A stretch of 48,133 nucleotides of DNA from Methanobacteriota archaeon (GTDB lineage Archaea; Thermoplasmatota; E2; DHVEG-1). Below the pieces are notes generated by a model, which searched no databases, had not been told where the DNA came from, and was given only the letters and a program-made list of their open reading frames with translations. Shown here one piece after another: positions 1-8,883 of this stretch; the stretch's first letter is position 1; every line of letters begins with the position of its first letter. The DNA lies in the NCBI GenBank assembly GCA_026394495.1, contig JAPKYE010000073.1, forward strand, positions 1 to 48,133, given 5' to 3'. Position numbers and translations under genes: made by a program.

Positions 1-578
1 ACATCAAGGTTGAATCTGTTCAGCTGGATGTCGGCGACTATATTCTGTCTTCTCGGATTGGTGTGGAGCGGAAAACCGTAGATGATTTTCTTGAGTCAAT
101 GATTTCTGGTCATTTGTTCGCCCAGATAAAAAGATTAAGGGAGGCATACTCGCGGCCGATCCTTATTATCGAAGGAGAAAAACTGCTTACAAAAAGAAAT
201 ATTTCTCATAACGCGATTTTTGGTTGTTTTGTGTCGATTATCGTGGATTTTGGTATCCCTATCATCACGACAAGTAATGAGCAGGAGACCGCAGATTTTC
301 TTTCTGTGATGGCAGCACGGGAGCAGCGTGAGGAGAAAAAAGAGGTGGCGATCCGCGGGAAGAAGTATGTAATGTCTCTTAAGGAAAATCAGCAGTTTCT
401 CCTGGAAGGTCTTCCGAATGTTTCTGCGGTGCTTGCAAAAAGGCTTCTTAATCATTTCGGCAGCATCCGCAGTATCGTAAACGCATCAGAAGAAGAACTC
501 ATTCAGGTGTCGGGGATCGGGAAGAAAACCGCTTCAGATATTATTGCGCTTTTTTATGCTGAATATGTGAAGGAGTAG
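1..578 (+). CDS. XPF/Hef-family structure-specific nuclease, C-terminal part (5' truncated)
   Basis: The reading frame is open from base 3, before any start codon, so the gene begins outside the window. The visible part holds the ERCC4 nuclease core: LDVGDYILS followed by VERKTVDDF, where the E-R-K and D residues are the metal-binding signature of XPF/Mus81/Hef nucleases. A GTG at 63 falls inside this motif and cannot be the true start. The last ~65 residues form a tandem helix-hairpin-helix domain (LEGLPNVSAVLAKRLL and VSGIGKKTASDI) that binds branched DNA. The family cuts or remodels stalled forks and flaps in DNA repair. Whether a helicase domain lies upstream (Hef) or not (short archaeal XPF) cannot be seen. 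The gene ends in TAG. Confidence 0.93.
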   Translation, partial: IKVESVQLDVGDYILSSRIGVERKTVDDFLESMISGHLFAQIKRLREAYSRPILIIEGEKLLTKRNISHNAIFGCFVSIIVDFGIPIITTSNEQETADFLSVMAAREQREEKKEVAIRGKKYVMSLKENQQFLLEGLPNVSAVLAKRLLNHFGSIRSIVNASEEELIQVSGIGKKTASDIIALFYAEYVKE

Positions 579-641
579 GTTCTCCCAAATATTTTTATCC
601 CCGATGGTGTTACCCCTTTCCACCTTAATAGGGTGATTTCT

Positions 642-896
642 GTGAATGTTGATGAGAAAATTGCTCAGATCAGTGATGGTCTTGACATGATTAGTGGGGA
701 TAATTCCATCCCTCGAAATATTAGACGAGGTGCGGATGATGTCAAGCGCATGTTGCGGAATAAAATCGATCCCATTGATTTGAGGGTTTCTTCTGCGACG
801 TCGAGACTCGATGAGCTTGCGAATGATCCAAATATTCCGCTTCATGGGCGGACGTTGATCTGGAATATTATGAGTCGTTTAGAGGAGTTAGCGTAA
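642..896 (+). CDS. UPF0147 family protein
   Basis: A small helical protein of about 84 residues matching the archaeal UPF0147 family, with the typical phrases IPRNIRRGADDVKRML, RVSSATSRLDELANDPNIP and RTLIWNIMSRLEEL. Its function is unknown. Members are cytosolic, soluble and widely conserved in archaea. I prefer GTG 642 because a good Shine-Dalgarno core, GGTGA at 632-636, sits 5 nt before it. GTG 633 in the same frame would add three residues but would place the start inside that ribosome site. A T/A-rich box (ATTTTTATC, about 590-598) lies in promoter position. It stands alone between the nuclease and the endonuclease IV-like gene. Confidence 0.88.
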   Translation: MNVDEKIAQISDGLDMISGDNSIPRNIRRGADDVKRMLRNKIDPIDLRVSSATSRLDELANDPNIPLHGRTLIWNIMSRLEELA

Positions 897-973
897 CGTG
901 ATACGTTTTTTCTGTGTTGGTCTAAACTGTATTATACGTAAAATTTGATTGTAGTTTTGGGAAGAGAAAAATT

Positions 974-1849
974 ATGATACGAATAGGACAAGCGGGGATA
1001 CCGCTATCGTGTAAAGGCCGCACTAACAAAGATGGGCTTGCGTATACAAAAAAGATTCTTGATCTGAATGCGATGGAGATTCAGTTTGTCCGCGGGCTGT
1101 ATGTGATGAGTGACGAAGAAGCACTGTTCATCAAGGATTTCTCAAAAGAAAACGACATGGAAGTCCACGTGCATGCACCGTATTACATTAATCTTGCGGG
1201 TGATGAAGACGAAGTCACGATGAGTTTTGAGAAAATAAAAAACTCGGTGATGATGGCTGAAAAAATGGGTGCGAAAATTGCGGTGATTCACCCAGGGTTC
1301 TACGGGGATCTCAATGAGAAAAAAACAATGGCTAAAATCATCAAAAACACAAAAAAGATCGTGGATCACCTGAAAAAAGAAAAAATTAAAACAAAGATTG
1401 GTCTGGAGACGATGGGGAAACAGAAAGTATTTGGGAGTATCGAAGAGATTGTTAACGTCTGCAAAGAAGTCAAAGACATAGTCCCCGTAATTGATTTTGG
1501 GCATATTCATGCGCGATGTAACGGTTGTTTAAAAGAACGAGCGGATTTTGAGAAGATTTTTGATAAACTAAAACCACTTCGGTTACGGCATTATCTGATT
1601 CATTTGACTGGTGTCCTGTATGAGAATGGTAATGAATATTATCATCTCCCGATTAAGAAGGGCGATATGCCGCTTGCTCCGCTGATTGAGATTATTCTTG
1701 ATAAAAAATACAATGTGACATTGATTTCTGAGTCTCCGTTACTTGAGCATGATGCCGTGTATATTAAACTTCAGGTTGAAAAAGCGATCATGAAGCGAAC
1801 TGGGAAAGAAACCGCGTATTACAAGGATCTTTCTGAGATTTATGACTGA
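974..1849 (+). CDS. Endonuclease IV (Nfo)-like AP endonuclease, TIM barrel
   Basis: A 291-residue xylose-isomerase-like TIM-barrel protein of the AP endonuclease family 2. The expected metal ligands appear in order: His in VHVHAPYY (~64-71), His in AVIHPGFY (~104), Glu in IGLETMG (~138), Asp and His in VIDFGHIHARC (~170), His in LIHLTG (~210), and Glu in LISESP (~258). Family members cut DNA 5' to abasic sites in base excision repair. The short beta-alpha loops and the altered segment near YYHLPIKKGD are typical of archaeal versions, some of which are annotated only as sugar-phosphate-isomerase-like. It overlaps the next gene by 8 nt, so the two are probably cotranscribed. Confidence 0.85.
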   Translation: MIRIGQAGIPLSCKGRTNKDGLAYTKKILDLNAMEIQFVRGLYVMSDEEALFIKDFSKENDMEVHVHAPYYINLAGDEDEVTMSFEKIKNSVMMAEKMGAKIAVIHPGFYGDLNEKKTMAKIIKNTKKIVDHLKKEKIKTKIGLETMGKQKVFGSIEEIVNVCKEVKDIVPVIDFGHIHARCNGCLKERADFEKIFDKLKPLRLRHYLIHLTGVLYENGNEYYHLPIKKGDMPLAPLIEIILDKKYNVTLISESPLLEHDAVYIKLQVEKAIMKRTGKETAYYKDLSEIYD

Positions 1850-2405
1850 AAAAACGATTTTCGCACAATCCATCGATTACATTCAGCAAAAAGGAAAAGA
1901 TATTCTTCATCGTAGTGTATCTTCTGAAGAGCTTTTGATGATTGATAATCTTTTTCTTGAGGCAAATCGTATTTTTGTGTATGGTGCTGGGCGTTCTGGG
2001 CTTGTGGCAAAGGCGTTTGCGATTCGTCTTGTTCATCTGGGTTTTCAGACGTTTGTGATTGGTGAAACTATTGGTGCTCCGGTGAAAAAAGGTGATCTTA
2101 CTGTGATTGTAACTGGTTCTGGGGAGACCATTCCTACGGTGATGACTGCGGAGATTGCGCATAAGATTGGTGTGAAAGTCCTTGTGATCGCTGGGAAAAA
2201 AGATTCAAGGGTTCTCAAATTCGCTGATCTTTCTGTTGTCCTTTCTGCTGAATGTGATGAGCCTGAGCGCAAGCAGCTTGCACCGCTTGGGACGTTGTTT
2301 GAGGCGAGTGCATGGATTTTTTTAGATGGATTGGTCTCAGAGTTGATGGAGCGGAAAGGGGAGACTGAGAAGTCGATGCAGCTGCGTCATGCGACGTTGG
2401 AATAA
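1842..2405 (+). CDS. hxlB: 6-phospho-3-hexuloisomerase (SIS domain)
   Basis: A 187-residue single SIS-domain protein. The sugar-phosphate loop is clear: VYGAGRSGLVAKAFA (GAGRSG at 48-53) with AIRLVHLGF just after, then GETIGAPVKKGD and TGSGET (91-96). This combination is characteristic of 6-phospho-3-hexuloisomerase rather than other SIS isomerases. The enzyme interconverts fructose-6-phosphate and hexulose-6-phosphate. In archaea without an oxidative pentose pathway it runs in the reverse ribulose-monophosphate pathway to supply ribulose-5-phosphate. Its usual partner, hexulose-phosphate synthase, is not in the window. The start overlaps the upstream endonuclease gene by 8 nt, which suggests translational coupling. 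Confidence 0.9.
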   Translation: MTEKTIFAQSIDYIQQKGKDILHRSVSSEELLMIDNLFLEANRIFVYGAGRSGLVAKAFAIRLVHLGFQTFVIGETIGAPVKKGDLTVIVTGSGETIPTVMTAEIAHKIGVKVLVIAGKKDSRVLKFADLSVVLSAECDEPERKQLAPLGTLFEASAWIFLDGLVSELMERKGETEKSMQLRHATLE

Positions 2406-2426
2406 CGATTATTATCATTAATAACA

Positions 2427-2439
2427 TTTATATATAAAA
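2427..2439 (+). promoter_or_regulatory. TATA box of the C39-like peptidase gene
   Basis: TTTATATATAAAA lies 26-38 nt before the ATG at 2465, the spacing expected for a leaderless or very short-leader archaeal transcript. A second AT-rich stretch (TTATATATTA, 2444-2453) follows and no Shine-Dalgarno sequence is visible. Confidence 0.6.
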
Positions 2440-2464
2440 TAAGTTATATATTATTTAGCGTTTC

Positions 2465-3769
2465 ATGGTGAAAAAGATACATTCGATGGCCGGCATCTTT
2501 GCGATTTTAGCAACGTGCATTCTTATCGTAGGCGTATTTGCACCAGTTTTTTCACCATCGTATCGTTCTACGGCTGCACCTGTCTCATCGAATACAGTAG
2601 ATGTTATAAATAATTCAGAAAATCATCTTATACAAGGGGTTCCCTATGTTGGACAAGAAACAAATTTTTATTGTGCCTATGCCACCCCTACAATGCTTTT
2701 CAAATATTATGGAATAAACACGACGTTACATGAAGTTGTATATTACGCAGGAATTGGACATACTTTACTTTATGTCAAATCTGTTCTTTTATCTCCCCAG
2801 CATATATTCATCCCTGGTATTTCGTTGCAACAGTTAAATGATAGTATATTTCTTGCGTCTCTGTATGGGCTTTCGTTTAATATTTGGTATCCTAATCAAA
2901 AAATTGTTTCAAACGATGATACTTGGCAACAATATTGGTCATATGTAAAAGAAAATATTTCACAAGATATTCCAGTGACCACTAGTGCTGATCCGTATAC
3001 TATACCTCATACACGAGAACATTACAATCCACCAGATAATACGACACATGGAGGACATTCCATTCTCCTGATAGGTTTTAATGAGACGAACGGGACTATA
3101 TGTTATAATGATCCTGCACCAGCATTATGGGATGATCCGATAAATGGAACCTATGTGTATATTTCTAAAGACATTTTACGAAGCGCAGTAGAAAATACAA
3201 CCGCAACAAAATTTGTTATTGGGACCTATCAGAATTATTCAGGTTCATCACCACTTACGCTTGATGAAAGACTCGAAAAAGCCCATGAACGGAATATCCA
3301 GAAAATAAACGGAGATAAAACTGTCTACTCGGAACTTAGCCTGAATCTCTTTTCATATCTAGGAATAAAGGGATTGAAAGCGTTTAGAAGAGATCTTCGG
3401 ATAGGAATAACCCATCGGATGACAACTGTGAGAATCGATACTAAATTGGACAGTAATACAATGATTATATCATCTATATATGACATTATTTCTATCGAAA
3501 AAAATAACGCATCTCAATATCTCTTTTCTATAATAGATTCCCTTCAAGATAAAAACTTACAAACACTCTGTGCACATGATGCAATGTTACTTCAGAGAGA
3601 ATCAGATTCTTGGAAACAGATGTCTCAATTTGTGTTAGAACTATATGAATTGGGAAAGACACAAGGACCGTTTATGACATGGATTTTATCATTCCCAATA
3701 ACAACAAAAATGAAACAGGCACTCAACGAAATGATCTCGATAGAAAATGCAATTATTACAGGAAATTGA
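2465..3769 (+). CDS. Secreted papain-like peptidase of the C39-like (C39_2) type
   Basis: A 434-residue protein with an N-terminal signal or anchor segment (hydrophobic residues ~9-29). The peptidase_C39_2-like fold is read from GVPYVGQETNFYC with Cys70 as nucleophile, Gln64 as the likely oxyanion residue, HGGHSILLIGF with His198, and CYNDPAP with Asp216. Such enzymes are extracytoplasmic cysteine peptidases. C39 proper cleaves double-glycine leaders, but nothing here (no ABC transporter) supports a bacteriocin role. The C-terminal ~200 residues are helical and unrecognised. It has its own promoter and is flanked by housekeeping genes, so it may serve extracellular protein use or surface protein processing. 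Confidence 0.72.
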   Translation: MVKKIHSMAGIFAILATCILIVGVFAPVFSPSYRSTAAPVSSNTVDVINNSENHLIQGVPYVGQETNFYCAYATPTMLFKYYGINTTLHEVVYYAGIGHTLLYVKSVLLSPQHIFIPGISLQQLNDSIFLASLYGLSFNIWYPNQKIVSNDDTWQQYWSYVKENISQDIPVTTSADPYTIPHTREHYNPPDNTTHGGHSILLIGFNETNGTICYNDPAPALWDDPINGTYVYISKDILRSAVENTTATKFVIGTYQNYSGSSPLTLDERLEKAHERNIQKINGDKTVYSELSLNLFSYLGIKGLKAFRRDLRIGITHRMTTVRIDTKLDSNTMIISSIYDIISIEKNNASQYLFSIIDSLQDKNLQTLCAHDAMLLQRESDSWKQMSQFVLELYELGKTQGPFMTWILSFPITTKMKQALNEMISIENAIITGN

Positions 3770-3826
3770 GCACCCTATAAATTGGGAATAGAAACATAAT
3801 TAAATCTCCTTATTATATAACCGAAT

Positions 3827-5095
3827 GTGTTTCAAATACCACGCGGAACCAGGGATTTTACTCCAGAGGAGATGGAAAAACGGCGATATGTAGAGTCGCA
3901 TATGAGATCAACGTTTACCTCGTTTGGGTATCGTGAAATCCAGACTCCGATGTTTGAAAACCTTGAGTTGTTTACCGCGAAATCCGGGGAAGGAATAATT
4001 GAGGAAATCTATGCGTTTAAAGATAAAGGCGGTCGGGATCTTGCACTCCGACCTGAACTTACTGCGCCTGTCATGCGGTTCTATGTGGAAAAACTGCAGA
4101 TGGAACCAAAACCATTGAAGTTGTTTTATTTTGGTAGTTGTTTCCGGTATGATCGTCCGCAGAAAGGGCGATATCGTGAGTTTCAACAAGCAGGCTGCGA
4201 GCTCATCGGAACAAACACAACTGAAGCATACGCGGAACTCATCGCCCTTGCGTATCTTTTATTAAAAAACATAGGTCTTACTAATATCAATGTAAACATC
4301 GGAAATCTTACCATTCTTTCAGCAGTATTTGATAGATTGGGTTTATCAAAAGATCAGAGAAAACACCTAATTCCACTCATTGACAAATCCTTGTTTGATG
4401 ATGTACAAACAGTTCTTTCAGAATGTGGGTTAGAACCTAAAAAAGCACAGGATTTTGTAACTTTTTTACAAACTTCTGATAAAGAAAAAATCAAGAAGTT
4501 TGTCAAAGGTGATCCTGTTGCAGAAAACGAGTTTACAAATCTAGAAAAAATGCTTGATTTGCTCGGCTCCTCGTTCCAAATAAAAAACTATCAGATTAAA
4601 CTGAGTATCGTTCGCGGTCTTGACTATTATAAAGGTCTTGTGTTTGAGATAGAGGCACCAATTCTTGGTGCTGAGAAACAGCTGTGCGGCGGCGGAGCAT
4701 ATGAACTGGTCCCGTTGTTTGGTGGCACCGATGTCCCAACCGTGGGTTTTGCTATTGGGTTTGACCGTGCGATCCTTGCATTGGAGACTGAGAAGTTTTC
4801 GTTTCCAAAAAAACAACTTGATGCGTTTGTGATACCAGTCAACGAGGAAATGATTCAGAAATCTTTACAGCTTGCTCAGATTCTCAGACAAAATAATGTA
4901 ACAGTCGATGTAGATCTACTGCGCAGAGGCGTCGGTAAAGCGTTGAAGTATGCGAACACATTGAATGTGAAAACCGTACTTCTAGTGGGGCCAAAGGAAC
5001 TTGAAACAGATTCAGTGACGTTGCGAGACATGAAAACCGGAAATCAAGAGCTCGTAAAAATCTCAGATGTTCTTTCTAAAGTAAAAAATATGTGA
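3827..5095 (+). CDS. hisS: Histidyl-tRNA synthetase
   Basis: A 422-residue class II aminoacyl-tRNA synthetase. The N-terminus FQIPRGTRDFTPEEM is the HisRS signature. Motif 2 reads FRYDRPQKGRYREFQQAG (~111-128), the histidine-binding motif is VRGLDYYKG (~262), and motif 3 is VGFAIGFDRAILAL (~304-317), followed by the C-terminal anticodon-binding domain (~330-420). The start is GTG 3827. An ATG two bases earlier (3825) is out of frame and would give a short nonsense peptide. No ribosome site is visible, so initiation is probably leaderless. It charges tRNA-His with histidine in the cytosol. Confidence 0.97.
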   Translation: MFQIPRGTRDFTPEEMEKRRYVESHMRSTFTSFGYREIQTPMFENLELFTAKSGEGIIEEIYAFKDKGGRDLALRPELTAPVMRFYVEKLQMEPKPLKLFYFGSCFRYDRPQKGRYREFQQAGCELIGTNTTEAYAELIALAYLLLKNIGLTNINVNIGNLTILSAVFDRLGLSKDQRKHLIPLIDKSLFDDVQTVLSECGLEPKKAQDFVTFLQTSDKEKIKKFVKGDPVAENEFTNLEKMLDLLGSSFQIKNYQIKLSIVRGLDYYKGLVFEIEAPILGAEKQLCGGGAYELVPLFGGTDVPTVGFAIGFDRAILALETEKFSFPKKQLDAFVIPVNEEMIQKSLQLAQILRQNNVTVDVDLLRRGVGKALKYANTLNVKTVLLVGPKELETDSVTLRDMKTGNQELVKISDVLSKVKNM

Positions 5096-5120
5096 AAGTG
5101 TATTCTCTTTTCTGTCATTT

Positions 5121-5648
5121 ATGAATAAGAAAAAAAAAGTTTTTATTGTTGACACCTCGGTTTTTCTCTCAGGAAAGCCGCTTCATATTGAGGATGCGAC
5201 CTTGATTACAACGTCAGGGGTCTCTTCTGAGATTCAGCCCGGGGGACGAGACTTCCGCAGTTTTGAGCTTTTACAAGAAAAAGGACTCATGATTGAATCG
5301 CCGTCGAAACAATCTCTCAAAGAAATGAAAGCAATCGCAGAAAAAACCGGGGACATCATGCGACTTTCATCTGCAGATCTTGAGGTTCTCGCATTGGCAT
5401 ATGATTTTTCAAAAAAAGAAAATATAGAAGTCATTATTCTTACCGATGATTACTCTATTCAGAACGTAGCAGATGTTGCTCATCTCGTGTTTCAGGGTTT
5501 TTCTCAGAAGGGAATAACGAAAAGGTTTAAATGGCACTGGCGATGTCCAGGCTGCGGGAAACAATTCAACGAATCAATAAGCATTTGCTCGGTTTGTGGG
5601 ACAGAGATAAAAACAGTCCGACAAAGGATACAAAAACTGAAGAAGTAG
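5121..5648 (+). CDS. nob1: Ribosome maturation endonuclease NOB1 (PIN domain plus zinc ribbon)
   Basis: A 175-residue protein with an N-terminal PIN nuclease domain. The acidic metal-binding residues are Asp11 in FIVDTSVFL, Glu37 in VSSEI, Asp86 in SSADLEVLAL and Asp109/Asp110 in LTDDYSIQN. A C-terminal zinc ribbon has C142-x2-C145 and C156-x2-C159. This is the architecture of archaeal NOB1, which makes the final cut at the 3' end of 16S rRNA in small-subunit maturation. It lies 25 nt after hisS and 9 nt before the signal peptidase gene, suggesting an operon. It ends in TAG. Confidence 0.93.
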   Translation: MNKKKKVFIVDTSVFLSGKPLHIEDATLITTSGVSSEIQPGGRDFRSFELLQEKGLMIESPSKQSLKEMKAIAEKTGDIMRLSSADLEVLALAYDFSKKENIEVIILTDDYSIQNVADVAHLVFQGFSQKGITKRFKWHWRCPGCGKQFNESISICSVCGTEIKTVRQRIQKLKK

Positions 5649-5657
5649 TGAAAAAAG

Positions 5658-6518
5658 ATGAATATCAAAGATATCAAAAATTTGTTTTTACGATTCTGGA
5701 GAAGCGACAAAACGAAAATTGCGTTACTTCGAGATGTCCTCATCGCATTCATGGCTGTGCTTGTTGTGCTTTTGATTTTATGGAGCTATACTGGGCAGTG
5801 GTTTGCGGCACCAATGGTTGCAATTGAATCCGGCAGCATGGAGCATTCTAATTCCCCGTTTGGCAGACTAGGAACCATTGATGCAGGTGATATGGTTTTG
5901 GTCCAAAAAGTATCCAAACAAAGTGATCTTGTTACGTATGGTGCGGCGAAGAATGCAGACGATAAAAACTCGTTTTTTTATAGTAATTGGGGAGACGTCA
6001 TCGTCTACAAACCTTTAGGGAGAACTGATGTATCTCAGATCATTCATCGATGTATGTGTTGGGTTGAGGTGTATAACAACAACGGCAAACTCACGTATAC
6101 GATTGAGGAGTTCGACATCCATAATGTCACAGCAATTAATATCCCTGAATTAGGGTTAAATAACTTTGTTCCAAAGCCACCGTATCTACCTGAGCCATGG
6201 ACGAATTCCGGGTATCTCACTAAAGGTGATCATAATAATATCATTGATCAAGCAACCGATATTTGTCCGCAGCCCGTTAAAATCGAATGGATTTCTGGAA
6301 AAGGGCGATCTGAGATCCCGTGGGTTGGAACCATCAACTTGTTTTTTGCGGATCTTACAAATGGGCATCTTTCAGATTCACAAAGTACGGTTAAGAATGT
6401 GCATCAGGATAGTTTGGTTTGTCTTGCGATCCTCATCGCATTTTTAGTATCCATCCCGATTTCTCTTGATCTGTACGATTATTTCAAACATAAGAAAAAA
6501 AAAAAGGAACAACAATAG
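5658..6518 (+). CDS. Signal peptidase I, archaeal Ser/His type (S26B)
   Basis: A 286-residue membrane protein. A transmembrane helix (~28-45) precedes the catalytic serine in VAIESGSMEH (Ser60). The general base is histidine, His130 in QIIHRCM, as in archaeal and ER-type signal peptidases and unlike the bacterial Ser/Lys enzyme. The TKGDHN motif provides the conserved Asp191. A second hydrophobic helix near the C-terminus (~255-275) ends in a basic Lys-rich cytosolic tail. It removes signal peptides from Sec-exported proteins and would process the many secreted proteins in this window. It is probably cotranscribed with nob1 and is convergent with queC. Confidence 0.92.
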   Translation: MNIKDIKNLFLRFWRSDKTKIALLRDVLIAFMAVLVVLLILWSYTGQWFAAPMVAIESGSMEHSNSPFGRLGTIDAGDMVLVQKVSKQSDLVTYGAAKNADDKNSFFYSNWGDVIVYKPLGRTDVSQIIHRCMCWVEVYNNNGKLTYTIEEFDIHNVTAINIPELGLNNFVPKPPYLPEPWTNSGYLTKGDHNNIIDQATDICPQPVKIEWISGKGRSEIPWVGTINLFFADLTNGHLSDSQSTVKNVHQDSLVCLAILIAFLVSIPISLDLYDYFKHKKKKKEQQ

Positions 6519-6521
6519 CAC

Positions 6522-6528
6522 ATTTTTT
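6522..6528 (+). terminator. Oligo-T terminator after the signal peptidase gene
   Basis: A run of seven T directly after the TAG at 6516-6518, in the short gap between two convergent genes. Archaeal RNA polymerase commonly terminates at such T runs without a hairpin. Confidence 0.45.
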
Positions 6529-6553
6529 TATAATCCCGTTGTTCTGTTAATAA

Positions 6554-7267
6554 TTATGGTTTTTTGTACCAGTTTGGGTACTGTTCATAAGAAAGTGGAT
6601 CCTCAAGTCCTGCCTCTTGAAAACCTTTTAGTCGCAGGAGACAGGAATCACATCGTCCGCATGCCTTGTGTTTCCCCTGGTAGCATGACCAGGTGTACTC
6701 AAAAGGAACCCCTAGTTCAATTCCTTTTTTGATGATCTCTGCTTTGGTGAGATTTAGAATCGGCGCTTTTATCAGAATAGGTCTTCCTTCGACGCCTCTG
6801 CGAGTTGCAAGATTCGCCATCGTCTGAAACGCCTGCAAATATTCTGGTCTGCAATCCGGGTATCCAGAGTAATCCATGGCATGTGCCCCCAGAAATATTG
6901 CGTCTGCATCAAGTACTTCGGCGTATCCCAGGGCAAGCGATAGAAAAACTGTGTTTCGTGCTGGTACATATGTTGAAGGAATTTTTCCTTTTCCAATCTC
7001 ACTCATCTTACGATCCTGGGGAAATGCAAATGTTTTGTCAAGAAGGGATGATCCACCGAATCGTTTCAAGTCAACAAAAAACAGCACATGGTTTTTTGCT
7101 CCTACTACTCGTGCGATTTTTTTTGCACAGGAAAGTTCTTGTTTGTGCAGTTGCCCGTAATCAAAAGAGATGGCATGGAGTTCATCGTATCCTTCTTTTT
7201 TTGCAAGAAACGCGGTAACACAAGAATCCAGACCACCGGAAATCAAACACACTGCTCTATGAGTCAT
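6554..7267 (-). CDS. queC: 7-cyano-7-deazaguanine synthase
   Basis: A 237-residue PP-loop ATPase. The phosphate loop is SGGLDS (10-15), and the C-terminal zinc site has Cys195, Cys203, Cys206 and Cys209 (SCYQG and CGRCDSC). STYVPARN and GAHAMDYSGYPDCRPEY are diagnostic for QueC. It converts 7-carboxy-7-deazaguanine to preQ0, the precursor of archaeosine in archaeal tRNA. A strong ribosome site (GAGGAGAG) precedes the ATG. It lies 47 nt behind iscU on the same strand and is probably the last gene of the nadA-iscS-iscU-queC operon. The sulfur link is indirect, since QueC itself does not use a cluster. Confidence 0.96.
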   Translation of the reverse strand: MTHRAVCLISGGLDSCVTAFLAKKEGYDELHAISFDYGQLHKQELSCAKKIARVVGAKNHVLFFVDLKRFGGSSLLDKTFAFPQDRKMSEIGKGKIPSTYVPARNTVFLSLALGYAEVLDADAIFLGAHAMDYSGYPDCRPEYLQAFQTMANLATRRGVEGRPILIKAPILNLTKAEIIKKGIELGVPFEYTWSCYQGKHKACGRCDSCLLRLKGFQEAGLEDPLSYEQYPNWYKKP

Positions 7268-7314
7268 CTTTTTTCTCTCCTCATGAATTACTAAACATTG
7301 GATTTCAATTTTTT

Positions 7315-7698
7315 TTATTTTTTTGTTTTTTTCTTACGATAATTCTTGATTGCTTCATGTAATGCATCTGCAGCAAGATTCGAGCAATGCATCTTGATCG
7401 GTGGTAATCCATCAAGTTCATCTGCGACATCTTTACGTGTGATTTTGAGTGCTTCATCCAACGTTTTTCCTTTTGCAAGTTCGGTAATCATGCTACTGGT
7501 CGCGATCGCTGCCGCACATCCGAACGTCAGAAATTTAATATCGATAATCGTATCGTTTTTGATTTTCAGATAAATCGTCATGAGATCCCCGCAGACTGCA
7601 TTTCCTACGGTCCCCGTTGCATCTGCATCTTTTATTTCCCCATGGTTTTTCGGGTTTCGAAAATGATCCATGACTTTTTTACTATACAGATCGGCCAT
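7315..7698 (-). CDS. iscU: Iron-sulfur cluster scaffold protein IscU/NifU-like
   Basis: A 127-residue IscU-type scaffold. All three cluster cysteines are present: Cys36 in NAVCGDLM together with Asp38, Cys61 in FGCAAA, and Cys105 in MHCSNLA. It receives sulfur from the cysteine desulfurase encoded just upstream (15-nt gap) and assembles 2Fe-2S/4Fe-4S clusters in the cytosol. The C-terminus is a Lys-rich tail ending in KKKTKK. It is the third gene of the likely minus-strand operon led by nadA. Confidence 0.96.
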   Translation of the reverse strand: MADLYSKKVMDHFRNPKNHGEIKDADATGTVGNAVCGDLMTIYLKIKNDTIIDIKFLTFGCAAAIATSSMITELAKGKTLDEALKITRKDVADELDGLPPIKMHCSNLAADALHEAIKNYRKKKTKK

Positions 7699-7713
7699 AT
7701 ATAAGCACCTTTT

Positions 7714-8883
7714 CTATCGATTCCACAGTGGAGACATCGTCCGCAGATGATCAACGATCTCTGGCAATACTTTTATAACATAAGCGATTTCATCAGCTGT
7801 GTTTTCTCGTCCAAGTGTTAACCGTAACGATCCATGTGCATGAATGGGGTCAATCCCAATGGCTGTAAGAACATGTGATGATTGTAGTTTTTTTGAGGAA
7901 CATGCAGAACCTGTGGCCGCAGCAACTCCTTTGTCATTTAATCCAAGTACGAGGGATTCTCCTTCAATGCCTGTAAACCGGAAATGTGCGTTGTTCACCA
8001 GGCGTTTCGTCGGATGGCCATTGAGAAAACTTTCTTCAATTTCTAGCAAGCCTTTAATCAGTTGATCTCGTAATTTCTTAAGATATATCGTGTCTTTTTC
8101 CATTCGTTGCGCAGCGAGTTCGCATGCTTTTCCAAGGCCTGTGATCCCAGGGATGTTTTCGGTGCTGCTGCGTAATCCTCGTTCATGGCCTCCACCGTGG
8201 ATGAGTGGTTCGATTCGTACGCCTTCTCGTATATAGAGGGCGCCAACTCCTTTTGGCCCATAGATCTTATGAGATGAAATGGATAGTAAATCAACCTTGT
8301 TTTTTGCCATGTCAAGATTCATTTTGCCGATTGCTTGTACTGCATCGGTGTGAAACAAAACATCATGATCATGGGCAATCCGTCCTATTTTTTCAATGGG
8401 TTGTATCGTGCCTATTTCGTTATTTGCGGTCATGATGGTGATGAGAAACGTGTCCTTAGAAATCGTATTTTCTAGTTCAGTTGTGTTGACTATACCTTCT
8501 GTATCAACTGGGAGGTACTCGATTTTATATCCCTGTGTCTGTAGATGTTTGCAGACTTCAAGGACTGCAGCATGTTCAATCGTGGAGGTGATGATATGTG
8601 GTCCTTTTGTTTGTCGTTTCTGTTTGTTTTGGTAGGCGACGCCTTTGATCGCTATGTTATCAGATTCTGTTCCTCCTGCCGTAAAAATAATTTCTTGTTT
8701 GCGTGCCTTGATGAGTTCTGCGACTTGTTTTCTGGATTCTTCTAATGCATCGTAGGCATCCCGTCCATAGGAATGTAGAGATGATGCGTTCCCAAAATAC
8801 GTAGAAAAATAGGGGATCATTGTTTCGATAACCTGCGGATCAACTGGTGTTGTTGCTGCATGATCAAGATAAATTGTTTTCAT
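7714..8883 (-). CDS. iscS: Cysteine desulfurase (NifS/IscS family)
   Basis: A 389-residue class V PLP aminotransferase-fold enzyme. The PLP lysine is Lys206 in SSHKIYGPKG. The catalytic loop is ATGSACSSKK with Cys328, in the long-loop class I (IscS/NifS) form. YLDHAATTP at the N-terminus and GTESDN complete the family pattern. It removes sulfur from cysteine as a persulfide and passes it to IscU. Its ATG directly abuts the TAG stop of nadA (8884-8886), so translation is probably coupled. The pairing suggests that its main client is the 4Fe-4S cluster of quinolinate synthase. Confidence 0.96.
   Translation of the reverse strand: MKTIYLDHAATTPVDPQVIETMIPYFSTYFGNASSLHSYGRDAYDALEESRKQVAELIKARKQEIIFTAGGTESDNIAIKGVAYQNKQKRQTKGPHIITSTIEHAAVLEVCKHLQTQGYKIEYLPVDTEGIVNTTELENTISKDTFLITIMTANNEIGTIQPIEKIGRIAHDHDVLFHTDAVQAIGKMNLDMAKNKVDLLSISSHKIYGPKGVGALYIREGVRIEPLIHGGGHERGLRSSTENIPGITGLGKACELAAQRMEKDTIYLKKLRDQLIKGLLEIEESFLNGHPTKRLVNNAHFRFTGIEGESLVLGLNDKGVAAATGSACSSKKLQSSHVLTAIGIDPIHAHGSLRLTLGRENTADEIAYVIKVLPEIVDHLRTMSPLWNR

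Noticed and set aside
63-65. GTG 63 as the start of the XPF-like gene
   Set aside because: It lies inside the conserved VERKTVDDF motif, and the frame is open to the window edge.
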